Shown here in pieces: positions 49,047 through 58,345 of a DNA stretch of 64,000 nt. The position numbers and the translations under genes are program-made. Within the stretch, counting starts at the first letter, position 1. Each line of letters begins with the position of its first letter. Source of the DNA: WHSW01 sp963767285 (GTDB lineage: Bacteria; Actinomycetota; Thermoleophilia; Solirubrobacterales; 70-9); the NCBI GenBank assembly GCA_963767285.1, contig CAVYDJ010000002.1:124001-188000 (forward strand), given 5' to 3'. The notes under the pieces were generated by a model. It was not told where the DNA came from and did not search any database. It was given only the letters and a program-made list of their open reading frames with translations.

Positions 49047-50919
49047 CGGGGCAATGCTAGTCGTGCTTGTCGTCGCCGTCGGGGGCGATGCTCGCGCTGC
49101 CACAGACCCTGCCGCCCCCGGACGCGAAGCGGAGGAGGCGGCAGGAGTTGTTCTGGCCGTCTTGCCCGAGGGCGTCTCGGTGGGCGAGATCGCGGCGGTA
49201 CCCGCGATCGCACCCGGGCTGGTGAGCGCCGGGCTCGGCTCGGTTCCGGTGACGCAGACCTACCTGGACATCGGCCAGGGAAACCGGGTCAACGAGAATC
49301 TCTACGACGGCGAGCTGCCGGCGCTCGTGGTCGACGATGGCCGGGTGCCCGAACCGCTGTGGAACCGGGTGGTCGCCCGCGCCGACAGCGCACCGGCGAA
49401 CATCGTTCCGGGGCTGCTGGGCGCGGCGCTCGAGGATGGGGGGGTCGGGGTCACCGCCGCGGCGGATGCCGGGCTCGCTGCGCTGATCGGCGTCGATCGC
49501 GACGGCACCATCCCGGTCCGCGCCGACTGCGCGGCGGGATGCGGTCCTGGCCTGAGCGTGGTCCGGATCGGACCCGACGAGCTCGGCGATCTCACCGCGA
49601 GCCTCGGGCCCGACGACCTGCTGATCGCGATCGCCGCCGGTGCGCACGGGGAGCAGGTGCTCCTTCCCGCCGGGATCGCGGCTCGCGGCTATGAGGGCAA
49701 CCTGACCTCCTCCTCGACCCGTACCGACGGGCTCGTCGTCTCGACAGACATCGCTCCGACGGTGCTCGAGCACCTCGGGGTCGACGTGCCCGACGAGGTC
49801 AACGGCAGCGAGATCACCTCCAGCGACGACCGTGACCCGGAGGCGGTCGCCGACCTCCAGTCACGCCTTGATCACCGGCCGAGCCGCGAGACGGTGGTCC
49901 TGCTGCCGCTCGGGATCTGGCTCGGGCTGACGGGCCTCGCGGCGCTGCTGTGGCGCGCACGGGGCGCGCGCGTCGCGCTGCGGCTGCTGGCGCTCTCGGT
50001 CACCTGGGCGCCGCTGATCCTGCTGGTCCTCGCGGCCCCCGACGCCGGGCCGCTCGCCTCCGCGCTCGCGGTCGGGGTCGGCGGCCCGGCGCTCGCGCTG
50101 ATCACCGCTCGCAGCCTCTCCGCCTGCGCGGGGCTCGCGCTGGCCGCCGGACTGACGGTCGGCGCCTATGCCGTCGACGTCATCGCCGGCTCGCCGCTGA
50201 CCGCGCTCTCGGTCCTCGGCCCCAATCCCGGCGCCGGCGTGCGCTTCTTCGGCATCGGCAACGAGCTCGAGGCGATCCTGACGACCCTGACGGTGATCGG
50301 CTGCGGTGCCTGGTTGCAGACCCGCCCCGGGCTCGATCGCCGCCGCGCTGCGACGTGGTTCGTCGCCGTTTCGCTCATCGCCGCTGCGGCGTTCGCGCCC
50401 GGACGGTTCGGGGCCGACGTCGGCGCCGCGATCGTGCTCGGGGTCGGCGGGGCGACCGCCGCCGTGATCGCGCTCGGGCTCGAGCGGCGGAGAGCGATCC
50501 TGGTGGTTGCCGGCGGAGGCGCCGTGGCGCTCGCCGGCCTGCTGGCCATCGACGCCGCGCTCGGCGGCGCTCACCTGAGCCGCTCTGTGCTGGGCGCGGG
50601 TGAGGCCGGTGACGTCCTCGACGTCCTCGACCGGCGGGTGACCCTGATGGTCCACACGTTCACGCACCCGGTTTATCCCGAGCTGCTGGTGGTCAGCGCG
50701 GGCCTGCTGATCGCGGGTGCGATCCGCAGGCGGGACGTAAGCGCCTGGTTCGGCGATCGCTGGGCGGCGCGCGCCGGGTACCTCGGCGCCGTCGCCGGGG
50801 TGCTGCTCGGGACGCTCGCCAACGACTCTGGGTCGGTGCTGCTCGTGATCGGGACGATCTACCTGGCCACCTGCGCCGGGTACTACTGGGCGACGCACGC
50901 CGAAAACCGCATCCCATAG
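49018..50919 (+). CDS. polytopic membrane protein with exported alkaline-phosphatase-like region
   Basis: About 630 residues. After a signal-like helix (IGAMLVVLVVAVGGDARA) residues about 30-290 are outside the membrane; the layout (DGELPALVVDDGRVPEPLWN, GLVVSTDIAPTVLEHLGVDV) resembles degenerate alkaline-phosphatase-type domains. Then come about nine membrane helices with the striking loop NPGAGVRFFGIGNELEA and, at the end, GTLANDSGSVLLVIGTIY. I know this loop only from uncharacterised membrane proteins. The start is uncertain: TTG 49009, GTG 49018 (chosen, puts Lys/Arg before the helix) or ATG 49054. With the first two, the 5' end overlaps chdC on the other strand. A glycosyltransferase fusion follows 22 bases later. 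Confidence 0.75.
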   Translation: MNLAKVRSAIGAMLVVLVVAVGGDARAATDPAAPGREAEEAAGVVLAVLPEGVSVGEIAAVPAIAPGLVSAGLGSVPVTQTYLDIGQGNRVNENLYDGELPALVVDDGRVPEPLWNRVVARADSAPANIVPGLLGAALEDGGVGVTAAADAGLAALIGVDRDGTIPVRADCAAGCGPGLSVVRIGPDELGDLTASLGPDDLLIAIAAGAHGEQVLLPAGIAARGYEGNLTSSSTRTDGLVVSTDIAPTVLEHLGVDVPDEVNGSEITSSDDRDPEAVADLQSRLDHRPSRETVVLLPLGIWLGLTGLAALLWRARGARVALRLLALSVTWAPLILLVLAAPDAGPLASALAVGVGGPALALITARSLSACAGLALAAGLTVGAYAVDVIAGSPLTALSVLGPNPGAGVRFFGIGNELEAILTTLTVIGCGAWLQTRPGLDRRRAATWFVAVSLIAAAAFAPGRFGADVGAAIVLGVGGATAAVIALGLERRRAILVVAGGGAVALAGLLAIDAALGGAHLSRSVLGAGEAGDVLDVLDRRVTLMVHTFTHPVYPELLVVSAGLLIAGAIRRRDVSAWFGDRWAARAGYLGAVAGVLLGTLANDSGSVLLVIGTIYLATCAGYYWATHAENRIP

Positions 50920-50941
50920 CGGGCCCGGCTACCATCGACGC

Positions 50942-53245
50942 GTGCGCGTAGCGATAGTCACGCCCTACTCGTGGACATATCCGGGGGGCGTGAACGGACA
51001 CGTCGACGCCCTCGCCCGTGAGCTCATCGCCCGCGGTCATGAGCTCCGGGTCCTCGCCCCCACCGATCCATCCGACCGCCTCGGCCGGATGCTTCACCGT
51101 GGCGACCCGGAGGTCGTCGAGGTGCCGGATTACGTGGTCGGCCTCTCGCGGACAAGGGCGTTCGGGGCCAACGGGTCGATCTCGAACATGGGCATTTTCC
51201 CCGACGGGGTGACGAAGATGCGCCGCGAGCTGCGCGCCTTCGACCCCGACGTCGTCCACGTCCACGAGCCGCCGGCCGGCCCGCTTTCGTGGGACGCCTG
51301 CACCTACGACGGGGCGCCGGTGGTCGCGACCTTCCACGCTTACTCCACCAAGCCGCTGCTCAACCACGTTGCCTCGCTCGCCGGGGCGCGCCGCAGGTTC
51401 AACCACCTCGCCGGCCGGATCGCCGTCTCACAGGCCGCCGCTTGGACCGGCCGCCGCTGGTTTGGCGGCACCTACGACGTCGTCCCCAACGGGGTCGACG
51501 TCGACGCGCCGCCCGCGGCGCCGAAGCCGCCCGCCGACCAGCTCCGCCTCGTCTTCGTCGGCCGCCCGGAGGAGCGCAAGGGCCTCCCGGTGCTGCTGAC
51601 CGCTTTCGAGGCGCTGATCGAGCACGAGGACGCAAGACTGACCGTGATCGGCGCCGACGCCGACGAGGTCTCCCGCCACCTGACCGATCCCGGCAGCATG
51701 GACCGGATCGACGCGCTCGGCCGCGTCGAGGACGACGAGCTGTGGCAGCGTCTGCACGAGGCGGACCTGCTTTGCGCGCCGTCGCTGACGGGGGAGAGCT
51801 TCGGGATGATCCTCACGGAGGCGTTTGCCGCCGGCACCCCGGTGCTGGCCTCGAACATCGCGGGATACGCGGACGTGGTCACCGACGGCGAGGACGGGGT
51901 CCTCGTCCCGCCGGCCGACCCGCAGCGCCTTGCCGAGGAGCTGCAGAAGCTGAGCGGCGACCGCGAGCGGCTGGCGGGGATGGGACGCGCGGCACGGGAG
52001 TCCGCGCAGCGCTACGCCTGGACGAGGGTCGCGGCCGACGTCGAGCGTGTCTATGAGCGCGCGATCGCCGTCCCCGAGCCGGCCACACGTCGCGAGCGGC
52101 TCGAGCGCAGGCTCGGGCTGCGCACCGCCGACGGCTTTGCTCGCGTCCCGGCGCGGCGCCTGCCGTCGCTCGATCCCGCGCCGGTGCAGGCGGCTGGGCG
52201 GCACCGCACCGTGCGGCGGATCGCCCTCGGCGCCACCGCGGCGATCGGGCTGGGCCTCACGTTCATCGCCGCGCAGCGCATCGGGGTCGACCGGGTGGTG
52301 ACCAACATCGTTCGCTCCGACGCCACCTGGGTCCTGATCGCGACCGGGCTGATGATCGCCTCGATGTTCCTGCGCGCCAGCTCCTGGTATTCGATCGCCA
52401 AGTCGGCGCTGCCGCGGCGGCCGCTTCGCCGCCGCGACGTCACCTCGGCGACGATGGTCGGGGTTCTGATGTCGGCGACCCTGCCGGCCCGCCTCGGCGA
52501 GCCGGCGAGGGCGATGGTCCTCGCCCGGCGCACCGGGCGGATGCGCGAGACGTTCCCGGTCCTGCTCGGGACGCTGGTCTCCCAGAGCGTTCTGAACATC
52601 CTCGCCCTCTTCCTGCTGGGCGCGATCATCGTTTGGGAGACCGACCTCTTCCACTCCAGCTCGGAACGGCTGTTCCTGTTCAGCCTGGCGCCGTTGATCC
52701 TGCTGATCGGCGTCGTCCTGGCGCCGAGCGTGGTCCGCCGCAACGGCTCGGGGCGGGTGGCGCGGGTGATCGGCGCGATCCGCGACGCCCTGGTCAAGGT
52801 GCGCATGGGGCTGGTCGTCTTCCGCGATCCGCGCCGTGGCCCGGCGGCGGCGTTCTTCCAGCTCGCCGCCTGGGCATTGCAGCTGCTCGCCTGCTTCGCC
52901 CTGTTCACCGCGCTCGGACTCGATCACGAGCCGGCGATCGGGATCGGGGCCGCGGCGGCCGTCCTGTTCGCGGTCAACGTCACCGCCGCGATCCCGGCGA
53001 CACCGTCGAACGTCGGCGTCTTCCAGCTCGCGACGATCAGCGTCCTGACCACGGGGTTCGGCGTCTCGACCGCGGACGCGCTCGCCTACGGGGTCATCCT
53101 GCAGGCGGTCGAGATCGCGACCGCTGTCGCCTGCGGCCTGCCGGCGCTCGTCCGCGAGGGCGTCACCTGGCAGGACATGCGCCTGCGGGCGCTCACCGCG
53201 GCACCTGTCCGTTTGCGCCCCGCCGGAGCGGCGGAAAACGGCTGA
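50942..53245 (+). CDS. fusion of GT4 glycosyltransferase and flippase-like (LPG synthase TM) domain
   Basis: A 767-residue protein starting at GTG. Residues about 1-375 are a GT-B, family 4 glycosyltransferase of the PimA/PimB type: PYSWTYPGGVNGHVDALARE, VHVHEPPAGPL, LRLVFVGRPEERKGLPVLLT and the donor motif PSLTGESFGMILTEAFAAGT. Residues about 425-745 are a hydrophobic lysylphosphatidylglycerol synthase TM/TIGR00374 region (LMSATLPARLGEPARAMVLA, TAAIPATPSNVGVFQLATIS) with about eight helices. The fused enzyme may add a mannose or other sugar to a lipid and move the product across the membrane; this coupling is inference. It follows the polytopic protein gene closely. Confidence 0.92.
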   Translation: MRVAIVTPYSWTYPGGVNGHVDALARELIARGHELRVLAPTDPSDRLGRMLHRGDPEVVEVPDYVVGLSRTRAFGANGSISNMGIFPDGVTKMRRELRAFDPDVVHVHEPPAGPLSWDACTYDGAPVVATFHAYSTKPLLNHVASLAGARRRFNHLAGRIAVSQAAAWTGRRWFGGTYDVVPNGVDVDAPPAAPKPPADQLRLVFVGRPEERKGLPVLLTAFEALIEHEDARLTVIGADADEVSRHLTDPGSMDRIDALGRVEDDELWQRLHEADLLCAPSLTGESFGMILTEAFAAGTPVLASNIAGYADVVTDGEDGVLVPPADPQRLAEELQKLSGDRERLAGMGRAARESAQRYAWTRVAADVERVYERAIAVPEPATRRERLERRLGLRTADGFARVPARRLPSLDPAPVQAAGRHRTVRRIALGATAAIGLGLTFIAAQRIGVDRVVTNIVRSDATWVLIATGLMIASMFLRASSWYSIAKSALPRRPLRRRDVTSATMVGVLMSATLPARLGEPARAMVLARRTGRMRETFPVLLGTLVSQSVLNILALFLLGAIIVWETDLFHSSSERLFLFSLAPLILLIGVVLAPSVVRRNGSGRVARVIGAIRDALVKVRMGLVVFRDPRRGPAAAFFQLAAWALQLLACFALFTALGLDHEPAIGIGAAAAVLFAVNVTAAIPATPSNVGVFQLATISVLTTGFGVSTADALAYGVILQAVEIATAVACGLPALVREGVTWQDMRLRALTAAPVRLRPAGAAENG

Positions 53246-53263
53246 TCGCCCGCTATCCTGCGC

Positions 53264-53362
53264 TGACCATCCAGAGCGGCTGAGGGACCCGGACCGCGGA
53301 AGCCGCCGCAACCCGCCCAACTCTCCGGAGCGGGGCAAGGTGCGACAGCCGGGATTCGATGG
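53264..53362 (+). promoter_or_regulatory. SAM-I-type (S-box) riboswitch upstream of metH
   Basis: The leader reads CAGAGCGGCTGAGGGACC, then GGAAGCCGCCGCAACC and GGGGCAAGGTGC, in the order and spacing of the S-box core (AGAG-x-GG-GAGGGAC, GAAGCC-GCAACC, AAGGTGC). P2 forms by GCGGC (53276-53280) with GCCGC, P3 by CCCGC with GCGGG. CCATC (53267-53271) can pair with GATGG (53358-53362) as P1. A normal P4 is not evident, so it may be a compact variant. SAM binding would be expected to lower metH expression. P1 includes the ATG, suggesting translational control. Confidence 0.82.
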
Positions 53363-56300
53363 AGGTGAACGAACTGCCTACCCCAGATAGAGACTTTCTC
53401 GCCGCGATTCGCGAGCGGGTTGTCGTCTTCGACGGCGGCATGGGCGCGACCCTGGAGCAGTTCGAGCTCACCTCGGAGGACTACGGCGGGCTCGAGGGCA
53501 AGTGCCACGAGGCGCTGGTGCTCAACCGCCCCGATGTGATCGAGGGCGTGCACGCCTCGATGCTCGACGCCGGCGCCCAGGTGCTCGAGACCGACACCTT
53601 CCAGGGCTCGCGGATCAAGCTCGACGAATGGGGCCTGGGGGAGCACACGCTCGAGATCAACACGAAGGCGGCCGAGATCGCCCGCAAGGCGGCCGGCGAG
53701 TCGCGCTTTGTCGCCGGCTCGATCGGCCCGACCGGCTTCCTGCCGGCCTCCGACGACCCGACCCTGGGCGGGATCTCCTTCCGCGAGCTGGCCGACTGCT
53801 TCGCCGAACAGGCGCGGGGCCTGGTCGAGGGCGGCGCCGACCTGATCATCATCGAGACGGCCCAGGACATCCTGGAGGTCAAGGCCGCGATCTTCGGCGC
53901 CCGCGAGGCCTTCAAGGCGGCCGGCCGGACGCTGCCGATCCAATGCTCCGTCTCGCTCCTCCCGCAGGGCGGCAAGATGCTGCTCGGTACCGACATCCAG
54001 GCGGTGCTGACGACCCTGGTGGCGCTCGAGATCGACGTCATCGGGCTCAACTGCTCGACCGGGCCCGAGGACATGCGCGACGCGATCCGCTTCCTCGGCG
54101 AGTACTCGCCGCTGCCCGTGCACTGCATCCCGAACGCCGGCCTGCCGCTGCAGGGGCCCGACGGCGAGACGATCTTCCCCGAGACGCCCGAGCAGGTCTC
54201 GAAGGTGCTCGGCGAGTTCGTCGAGCGCTTCGGCGTCTCGATCGTGGGCGGCTGCTGCGGGACCACGCCCGACCACATCCGCGCGCTCGCCGAGCGCGTC
54301 GAGGGCCGCGTCCCGGACAAGCGGCCGGAGCCCGGCCCGCCCGAGGTCTCGAGCATGATGACCTCGACCCCGCTGGTCCAGGAGCCGCGCCCGACCCTGG
54401 TCGGCGAGCGGGTCAACTCGCAGGGGTCGCGCAAGGCCAAGGAGCTGCTGCTCGCCGACGACTACGACGGCCTCGTCCAGGTGGCCGAGGACCAGGTCAA
54501 CGGCGGCGCCCACGTGCTCGACCTCTGCGTCGCGCTGACCGAGCGCCAGGACGAGGACGAGCAGATGGCGGAGGTCGCGAAGCGCGTCTCGCTGACCCAG
54601 CCGGCGCCGCTTCAGATCGACTCGACCGAGCCCGACGTGATCAAGGCGGCGCTCGAGCGGACGCCGGGGCGCGCGATCGTCAACTCGGTCAACCTCGAGG
54701 CCGGCCGCGACAAGCTCGACACCGTCGTCCCGCTCGCCCGCGCCCACGGCGCGGCGCTGATCGCGCTGACGATCGACGAGGTCGGGATGGCGAAGACCGC
54801 CGACCGCAAGCTCGAGATCGCCCAGCGGATCGTGGAGCTCGCCTGCGACGAGCACGGGCTCGACCGCGAGCTGCTGATCTTCGACGCCCTCACCTTCACC
54901 CTGACCACCGGCGACGACGAGTGGAAGCCCTCGGCGGTCGAGACGATCGAGGGGATCCGCAAGATCAAGGCGGAGCTGCCCGAGGTGAAGACATCGCTCG
55001 GCGTCTCCAACGTCTCCTTCGGCGTCGGGCAGCCGGCCCGGGCGGTCCTGAACTCGGTCTTCCTGCATCACTGCGTGGAGGCCGGGCTCGACCTGGCCAT
55101 GGTCAACCCGAACCACATCACGCCCTACGGCGAGATCCCGGAGAACGAGCGGGAGCTCGCCGACGACCTGGTCTACAACCGCCGCGACGACGCGCTCGAG
55201 CGCTTCATCGAGCACTTCGAGTCGAAGGGCGAGGAGGCCGAGGCCGAGGCCGAGAACCCGACCGAGGGCATGGAGCCCGAGGAGGCCCTGCACTGGCACA
55301 TCCTGCGCCGCAAGAAGGACGGGGTCGAAGAGTGGATCGACGCCTCGGTGGAGAAGATCGGCGCCGTCCCGACCCTGAACACGGTCCTGCTGCCGGCGAT
55401 GAAGGAGGTCGGCGACAAGTTCGGCGCCGGCGAGCTGATCCTGCCGTTCGTCCTGCAGTCGGCGGAGGTCATGAAACGCGCGGTCGCCCAGCTGGAGAAC
55501 TACCTGGACCGGATCGAGGGCCACACGAAGGGCAAGGTCGTGATCGCGACCGTGTTCGGCGACGTCCACGACATCGGCAAGTCGCTGGTCAACACGATCC
55601 TGACGAACAACGGCTACACGGTCGTCGACCTCGGCAAGCAGGTCCCGGTCGAGAAGATCATCACCGCCGCGGTCGAGGAGAAGGCGGACGCGATCGGGCT
55701 CTCGGCGCTGCTCGTCTCGACCTCGAAGCAGATGCCGCTGTGCATCGGGGAGCTGCACGAGCGCGGGCTCGAGTTCCCGGTCCTGATCGGCGGTGCGGCG
55801 ATCAACCGCGACTTCGGCCGGCGGGCGCTGTACCCGAAGGGCAAGGAGTCCGACGAGGTCTACGAGCCCGGGGTCTTCTACTGCAAGGACGCCTTCGCCG
55901 GGCTCGACACGGTCGACGCGCTGATCGACGAAGCGGCGCGCGAGTCGCTGGTCGCGAAGATCCGCGACGAGGCCGACGAGCTTCGCAACCGCCCCGTTCA
56001 GGAGGACACCGGGCCGCCGGTCACCGACGACTCGGTCCGTTCCGCGGTGGGCACCGACAACCCGATCCCCGAGCCGCCGTTCTGGGGCGTGCGCGAGATC
56101 GAGGTCGACCTCGACCAGGTCTTCCCGTATCTGGACCGCCACGTGCTGTTCAAGCTCCACTGGGGCGGGCGCGGCAAGAAGGGCGAGGAGTGGCGGCAGA
56201 TCGTCGAGGGACACGACGGCGAGGAAGGCTTCGCGCCGAAGCTCGAGCGGATGTGGCGCGAGCAGGACTACCTGCGCCCGCGCGCCAAGCTCGGCTACTA

Positions 56301-56997
56301 CCCCTGCAACGCCGACGGCAACGAGCTGGTGATCTTCGACCCCGACGACCACGACAAGGAGATCGAGCGGCTCGTCTTCCCGCGGCAGCCCAGGCACGAC
56401 CGGATCTGTCTCGCCGACTTCTACCGCCCGCTGGAATACAAGCCGGACGGATCTCCCGATCCGTCCGGGTCGGAAAGGGACGTGGTCGCGCTGCAGGCTG
56501 TGACGGTTGGCTCGGAGGTGACCGAGCGGATCACCCAGCTCGAGGCCGACGGCGAGTTCGCCGAGCAGCTGTTCACCCACGGTCTCGGCGTGCAGGCGGC
56601 CGAGGGGTCGGCCGAGTGGCTGCACGCCGAGGTCCGCCGCGGGCTCGGAATCGAGCTCGACCAGGGTCGCCGCTACTCCTGGGGTTACCCCGCCTGCCCG
56701 GAGCAGTCCGAGCACGAGAAGGTCGAGCGTCTGCTGGCGATGTCCGAGATCGGGATCGTCCTCTCCGGCGGCCACGCCCTCGAGCCCGAGCAGTCGACGG
56801 CGGCGATCATCGCCCACCACCCGCAGGCCGTCTACTTCGGGATGAAGTCCGGCTTCGTACCCGCGGAGAAGAAGAGCGACGAGCTGATCGCCGGCACCGA
56901 CCGCGGCGGAGAGCTGCCACCGGACCAGGACGTCGAAGGCGACGGCACGATCGAGGCGGAGACCGAGGAGCCGGCGGCCGAGGCCGCCACGGCCTGA
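53359..56997 (+). CDS. metH: cobalamin-dependent methionine synthase
   Basis: A 1212-residue MetH with all four modules: homocysteine-binding (residues 1-310; zinc cysteines in NCSTGPED and GGCCGTTPDH), methyltetrahydrofolate-binding (about 335-600; RVNSQGSRKAKELLLADDYD), cobalamin-binding (about 640-870; VFGDVHDIGKSLVNTI, with the histidine that ligates cobalt) and the reactivation domain (about 890-1190; YPACPEQSEHEKV, SGGHALEPEQS). It makes methionine and regenerates tetrahydrofolate. ATG 53359 has no good ribosome site; an in-frame CTG at 53374 sits 8 bases after GGAGG. In the reactivation domain a short stretch (YKPDGSPDPSGSERDV) coincides with a perfect 11-bp palindrome. Confidence 0.96.
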   Translation: MEVNELPTPDRDFLAAIRERVVVFDGGMGATLEQFELTSEDYGGLEGKCHEALVLNRPDVIEGVHASMLDAGAQVLETDTFQGSRIKLDEWGLGEHTLEINTKAAEIARKAAGESRFVAGSIGPTGFLPASDDPTLGGISFRELADCFAEQARGLVEGGADLIIIETAQDILEVKAAIFGAREAFKAAGRTLPIQCSVSLLPQGGKMLLGTDIQAVLTTLVALEIDVIGLNCSTGPEDMRDAIRFLGEYSPLPVHCIPNAGLPLQGPDGETIFPETPEQVSKVLGEFVERFGVSIVGGCCGTTPDHIRALAERVEGRVPDKRPEPGPPEVSSMMTSTPLVQEPRPTLVGERVNSQGSRKAKELLLADDYDGLVQVAEDQVNGGAHVLDLCVALTERQDEDEQMAEVAKRVSLTQPAPLQIDSTEPDVIKAALERTPGRAIVNSVNLEAGRDKLDTVVPLARAHGAALIALTIDEVGMAKTADRKLEIAQRIVELACDEHGLDRELLIFDALTFTLTTGDDEWKPSAVETIEGIRKIKAELPEVKTSLGVSNVSFGVGQPARAVLNSVFLHHCVEAGLDLAMVNPNHITPYGEIPENERELADDLVYNRRDDALERFIEHFESKGEEAEAEAENPTEGMEPEEALHWHILRRKKDGVEEWIDASVEKIGAVPTLNTVLLPAMKEVGDKFGAGELILPFVLQSAEVMKRAVAQLENYLDRIEGHTKGKVVIATVFGDVHDIGKSLVNTILTNNGYTVVDLGKQVPVEKIITAAVEEKADAIGLSALLVSTSKQMPLCIGELHERGLEFPVLIGGAAINRDFGRRALYPKGKESDEVYEPGVFYCKDAFAGLDTVDALIDEAARESLVAKIRDEADELRNRPVQEDTGPPVTDDSVRSAVGTDNPIPEPPFWGVREIEVDLDQVFPYLDRHVLFKLHWGGRGKKGEEWRQIVEGHDGEEGFAPKLERMWREQDYLRPRAKLGYYPCNADGNELVIFDPDDHDKEIERLVFPRQPRHDRICLADFYRPLEYKPDGSPDPSGSERDVVALQAVTVGSEVTERITQLEADGEFAEQLFTHGLGVQAAEGSAEWLHAEVRRGLGIELDQGRRYSWGYPACPEQSEHEKVERLLAMSEIGIVLSGGHALEPEQSTAAIIAHHPQAVYFGMKSGFVPAEKKSDELIAGTDRGGELPPDQDVEGDGTIEAETEEPAAEAATA
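56443..56468. repeat. perfect 11-bp palindrome inside metH
   Basis: CCGGACGGATC and GATCCGTCCGG flank TCCC. It encodes PDGSPDPSG between the conserved LADFYRPLE and DVVALQAVTVG segments of the reactivation domain, where relatives I recall are shorter. It could be an inserted palindromic element kept in frame. Confidence 0.55.
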
Positions 56998-58269
56998 CTA
57001 CTTCAGCGCGGTCGCGACCCCGAAGTTCATCGATGCGTCCTGGCCGCCGGGGTTGCCGCTCCCGAACGGGTTGTCGGCGTCGATGAAGGCGCAGATGCCG
57101 AAGTGTCCCGGGGGCGGGTCCGGCAGGCTGAACGGCGTACCGTCGGTGTAGACCACGTACTGCCAGGTGACCGGGATCCCGGCGCCGCAGACGTCTCCGG
57201 GCACCGGCTGCGGGGGTGAGCTTGAACCGGTGACGGGAGCGTCGAGGACCAGCTGGCCCGTCCCCGCCTTCCGCAGGACCACCGCGCCTGCGGTGTTCGT
57301 CTCCGCCACGTGGATGTACGCGAACGGGCTCCTACTGACGCCCGGCGCGGGACAGGTCAGCGGCAACGGCTCGTCCTTCTCGTCGTTATCCGCGGCATCG
57401 CGGCAGCCGGCGTCGGTGAGATCGACCTTGCCGTCGCCGTCGTTGTCCGCCGCGTCGGAGCACTGAGACGGGCGGGTGTTCGGGAGCGCGTCGAGCGTTG
57501 CGCTCCATCCGTTCAGCACCTTGAGTCGCTGCTCCTTGGCCTTCCGATCCTGCAACGCCTTCGTGAGTCGTTCGTTCAGCTCCTTGATTCGCTTCTTCGC
57601 AGCCTGGAACTCGGCGTCGGAATTGGCCCGATTGCGGTCGCGCTCGGCGCGTCCGATCCTTTCGTTGAGCTCGTCGATCTGCTCCTCGACCTCGTCGAGC
57701 TGCTTCGTGGTCGCCTCAGCGTCCTGCTCGGCCGTCTTGATCTCGCCGGCGGCGTCTTCGCCCACTCCGTAGGCGTCCAGCAGCGACTTGACCAGGAAGT
57801 CGTAGACGCCGGCACCAATGCCGCGGCTGGGTGTGCTCGCTCTCGCTGGAACCGGTCCGGACGTCGTCACCTCAACGCTCGTGGGCGCCGCCGGCAGCTC
57901 CTCGACCAGGAGCACGATCTCCCGCTCGTCGCGAACCACGTCGAACCGCCCCGTCGTTCCGCTTCGGCCCTCGTCCGGCTTGCGACTCGACTTGCGGTCG
58001 GTGATCACCGTCGAGGGGCCCGAGGCCGGAATCAGCTCGACCGTAACCCGCGCCTTCTTCAGCCCTCCCGTGCCCAGCTCGTCCGCGATCGTGCCCTTGA
58101 AGCCGATCCTCAAGAAGCTCACGGAGTCCGTTGTCGCGGCGTGAACCGTGCGGATCTCGACCGCTTTGCCCTCGGCTCCGCTCAGCCCGGGGGCCGCCTG
58201 CGCCTCCGCGGCACCGAGCATCGTCGCCGCAATCGCGAGCAGCGAGATCGAACGAGGCGAAACGGTCAG
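56998..58269 (-). CDS. secreted coiled-coil protein with Asp-rich repeats, apparent CTG start
   Basis: About 423 residues, function unknown. A signal peptide (VSPRSISLLAIAATMLGAAE, cleavage after AQA) is complete only if translation begins at the CTG at 58267-58269, which has a perfect AGGAGG 6 bases upstream; no ATG, GTG or TTG lies between it and the internal ATG at 58221. After a beta domain comes a long coiled coil (about residues 175-255; EQIDELNERIGRAERDRNRA) and two Asp-rich thrombospondin-type-3-like units (CSDAADNDGDGKVDLTDAGC, RDAADNDEKDEP). The C-terminal domain has three further cysteines. Its stop abuts that of metH. Confidence 0.82.
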   Translation of the reverse strand: MTVSPRSISLLAIAATMLGAAEAQAAPGLSGAEGKAVEIRTVHAATTDSVSFLRIGFKGTIADELGTGGLKKARVTVELIPASGPSTVITDRKSSRKPDEGRSGTTGRFDVVRDEREIVLLVEELPAAPTSVEVTTSGPVPARASTPSRGIGAGVYDFLVKSLLDAYGVGEDAAGEIKTAEQDAEATTKQLDEVEEQIDELNERIGRAERDRNRANSDAEFQAAKKRIKELNERLTKALQDRKAKEQRLKVLNGWSATLDALPNTRPSQCSDAADNDGDGKVDLTDAGCRDAADNDEKDEPLPLTCPAPGVSRSPFAYIHVAETNTAGAVVLRKAGTGQLVLDAPVTGSSSPPQPVPGDVCGAGIPVTWQYVVYTDGTPFSLPDPPPGHFGICAFIDADNPFGSGNPGGQDASMNFGVATALK

Positions 58270-58345
58270 AACAGCCCTCCTCGTGGTTCCGACATACCCA
58301 CGATCCCACCCGGAGGACCGCGGGTCAAGGGGCTGGACGATGCTG

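Noticed and set aside
53086..56820. 1244-codon minus-strand open frame opposite metH
   Set aside because: Antisense shadow of metH caused by codon bias; the product is low-complexity Arg/Asp/Leu-rich with no motif.
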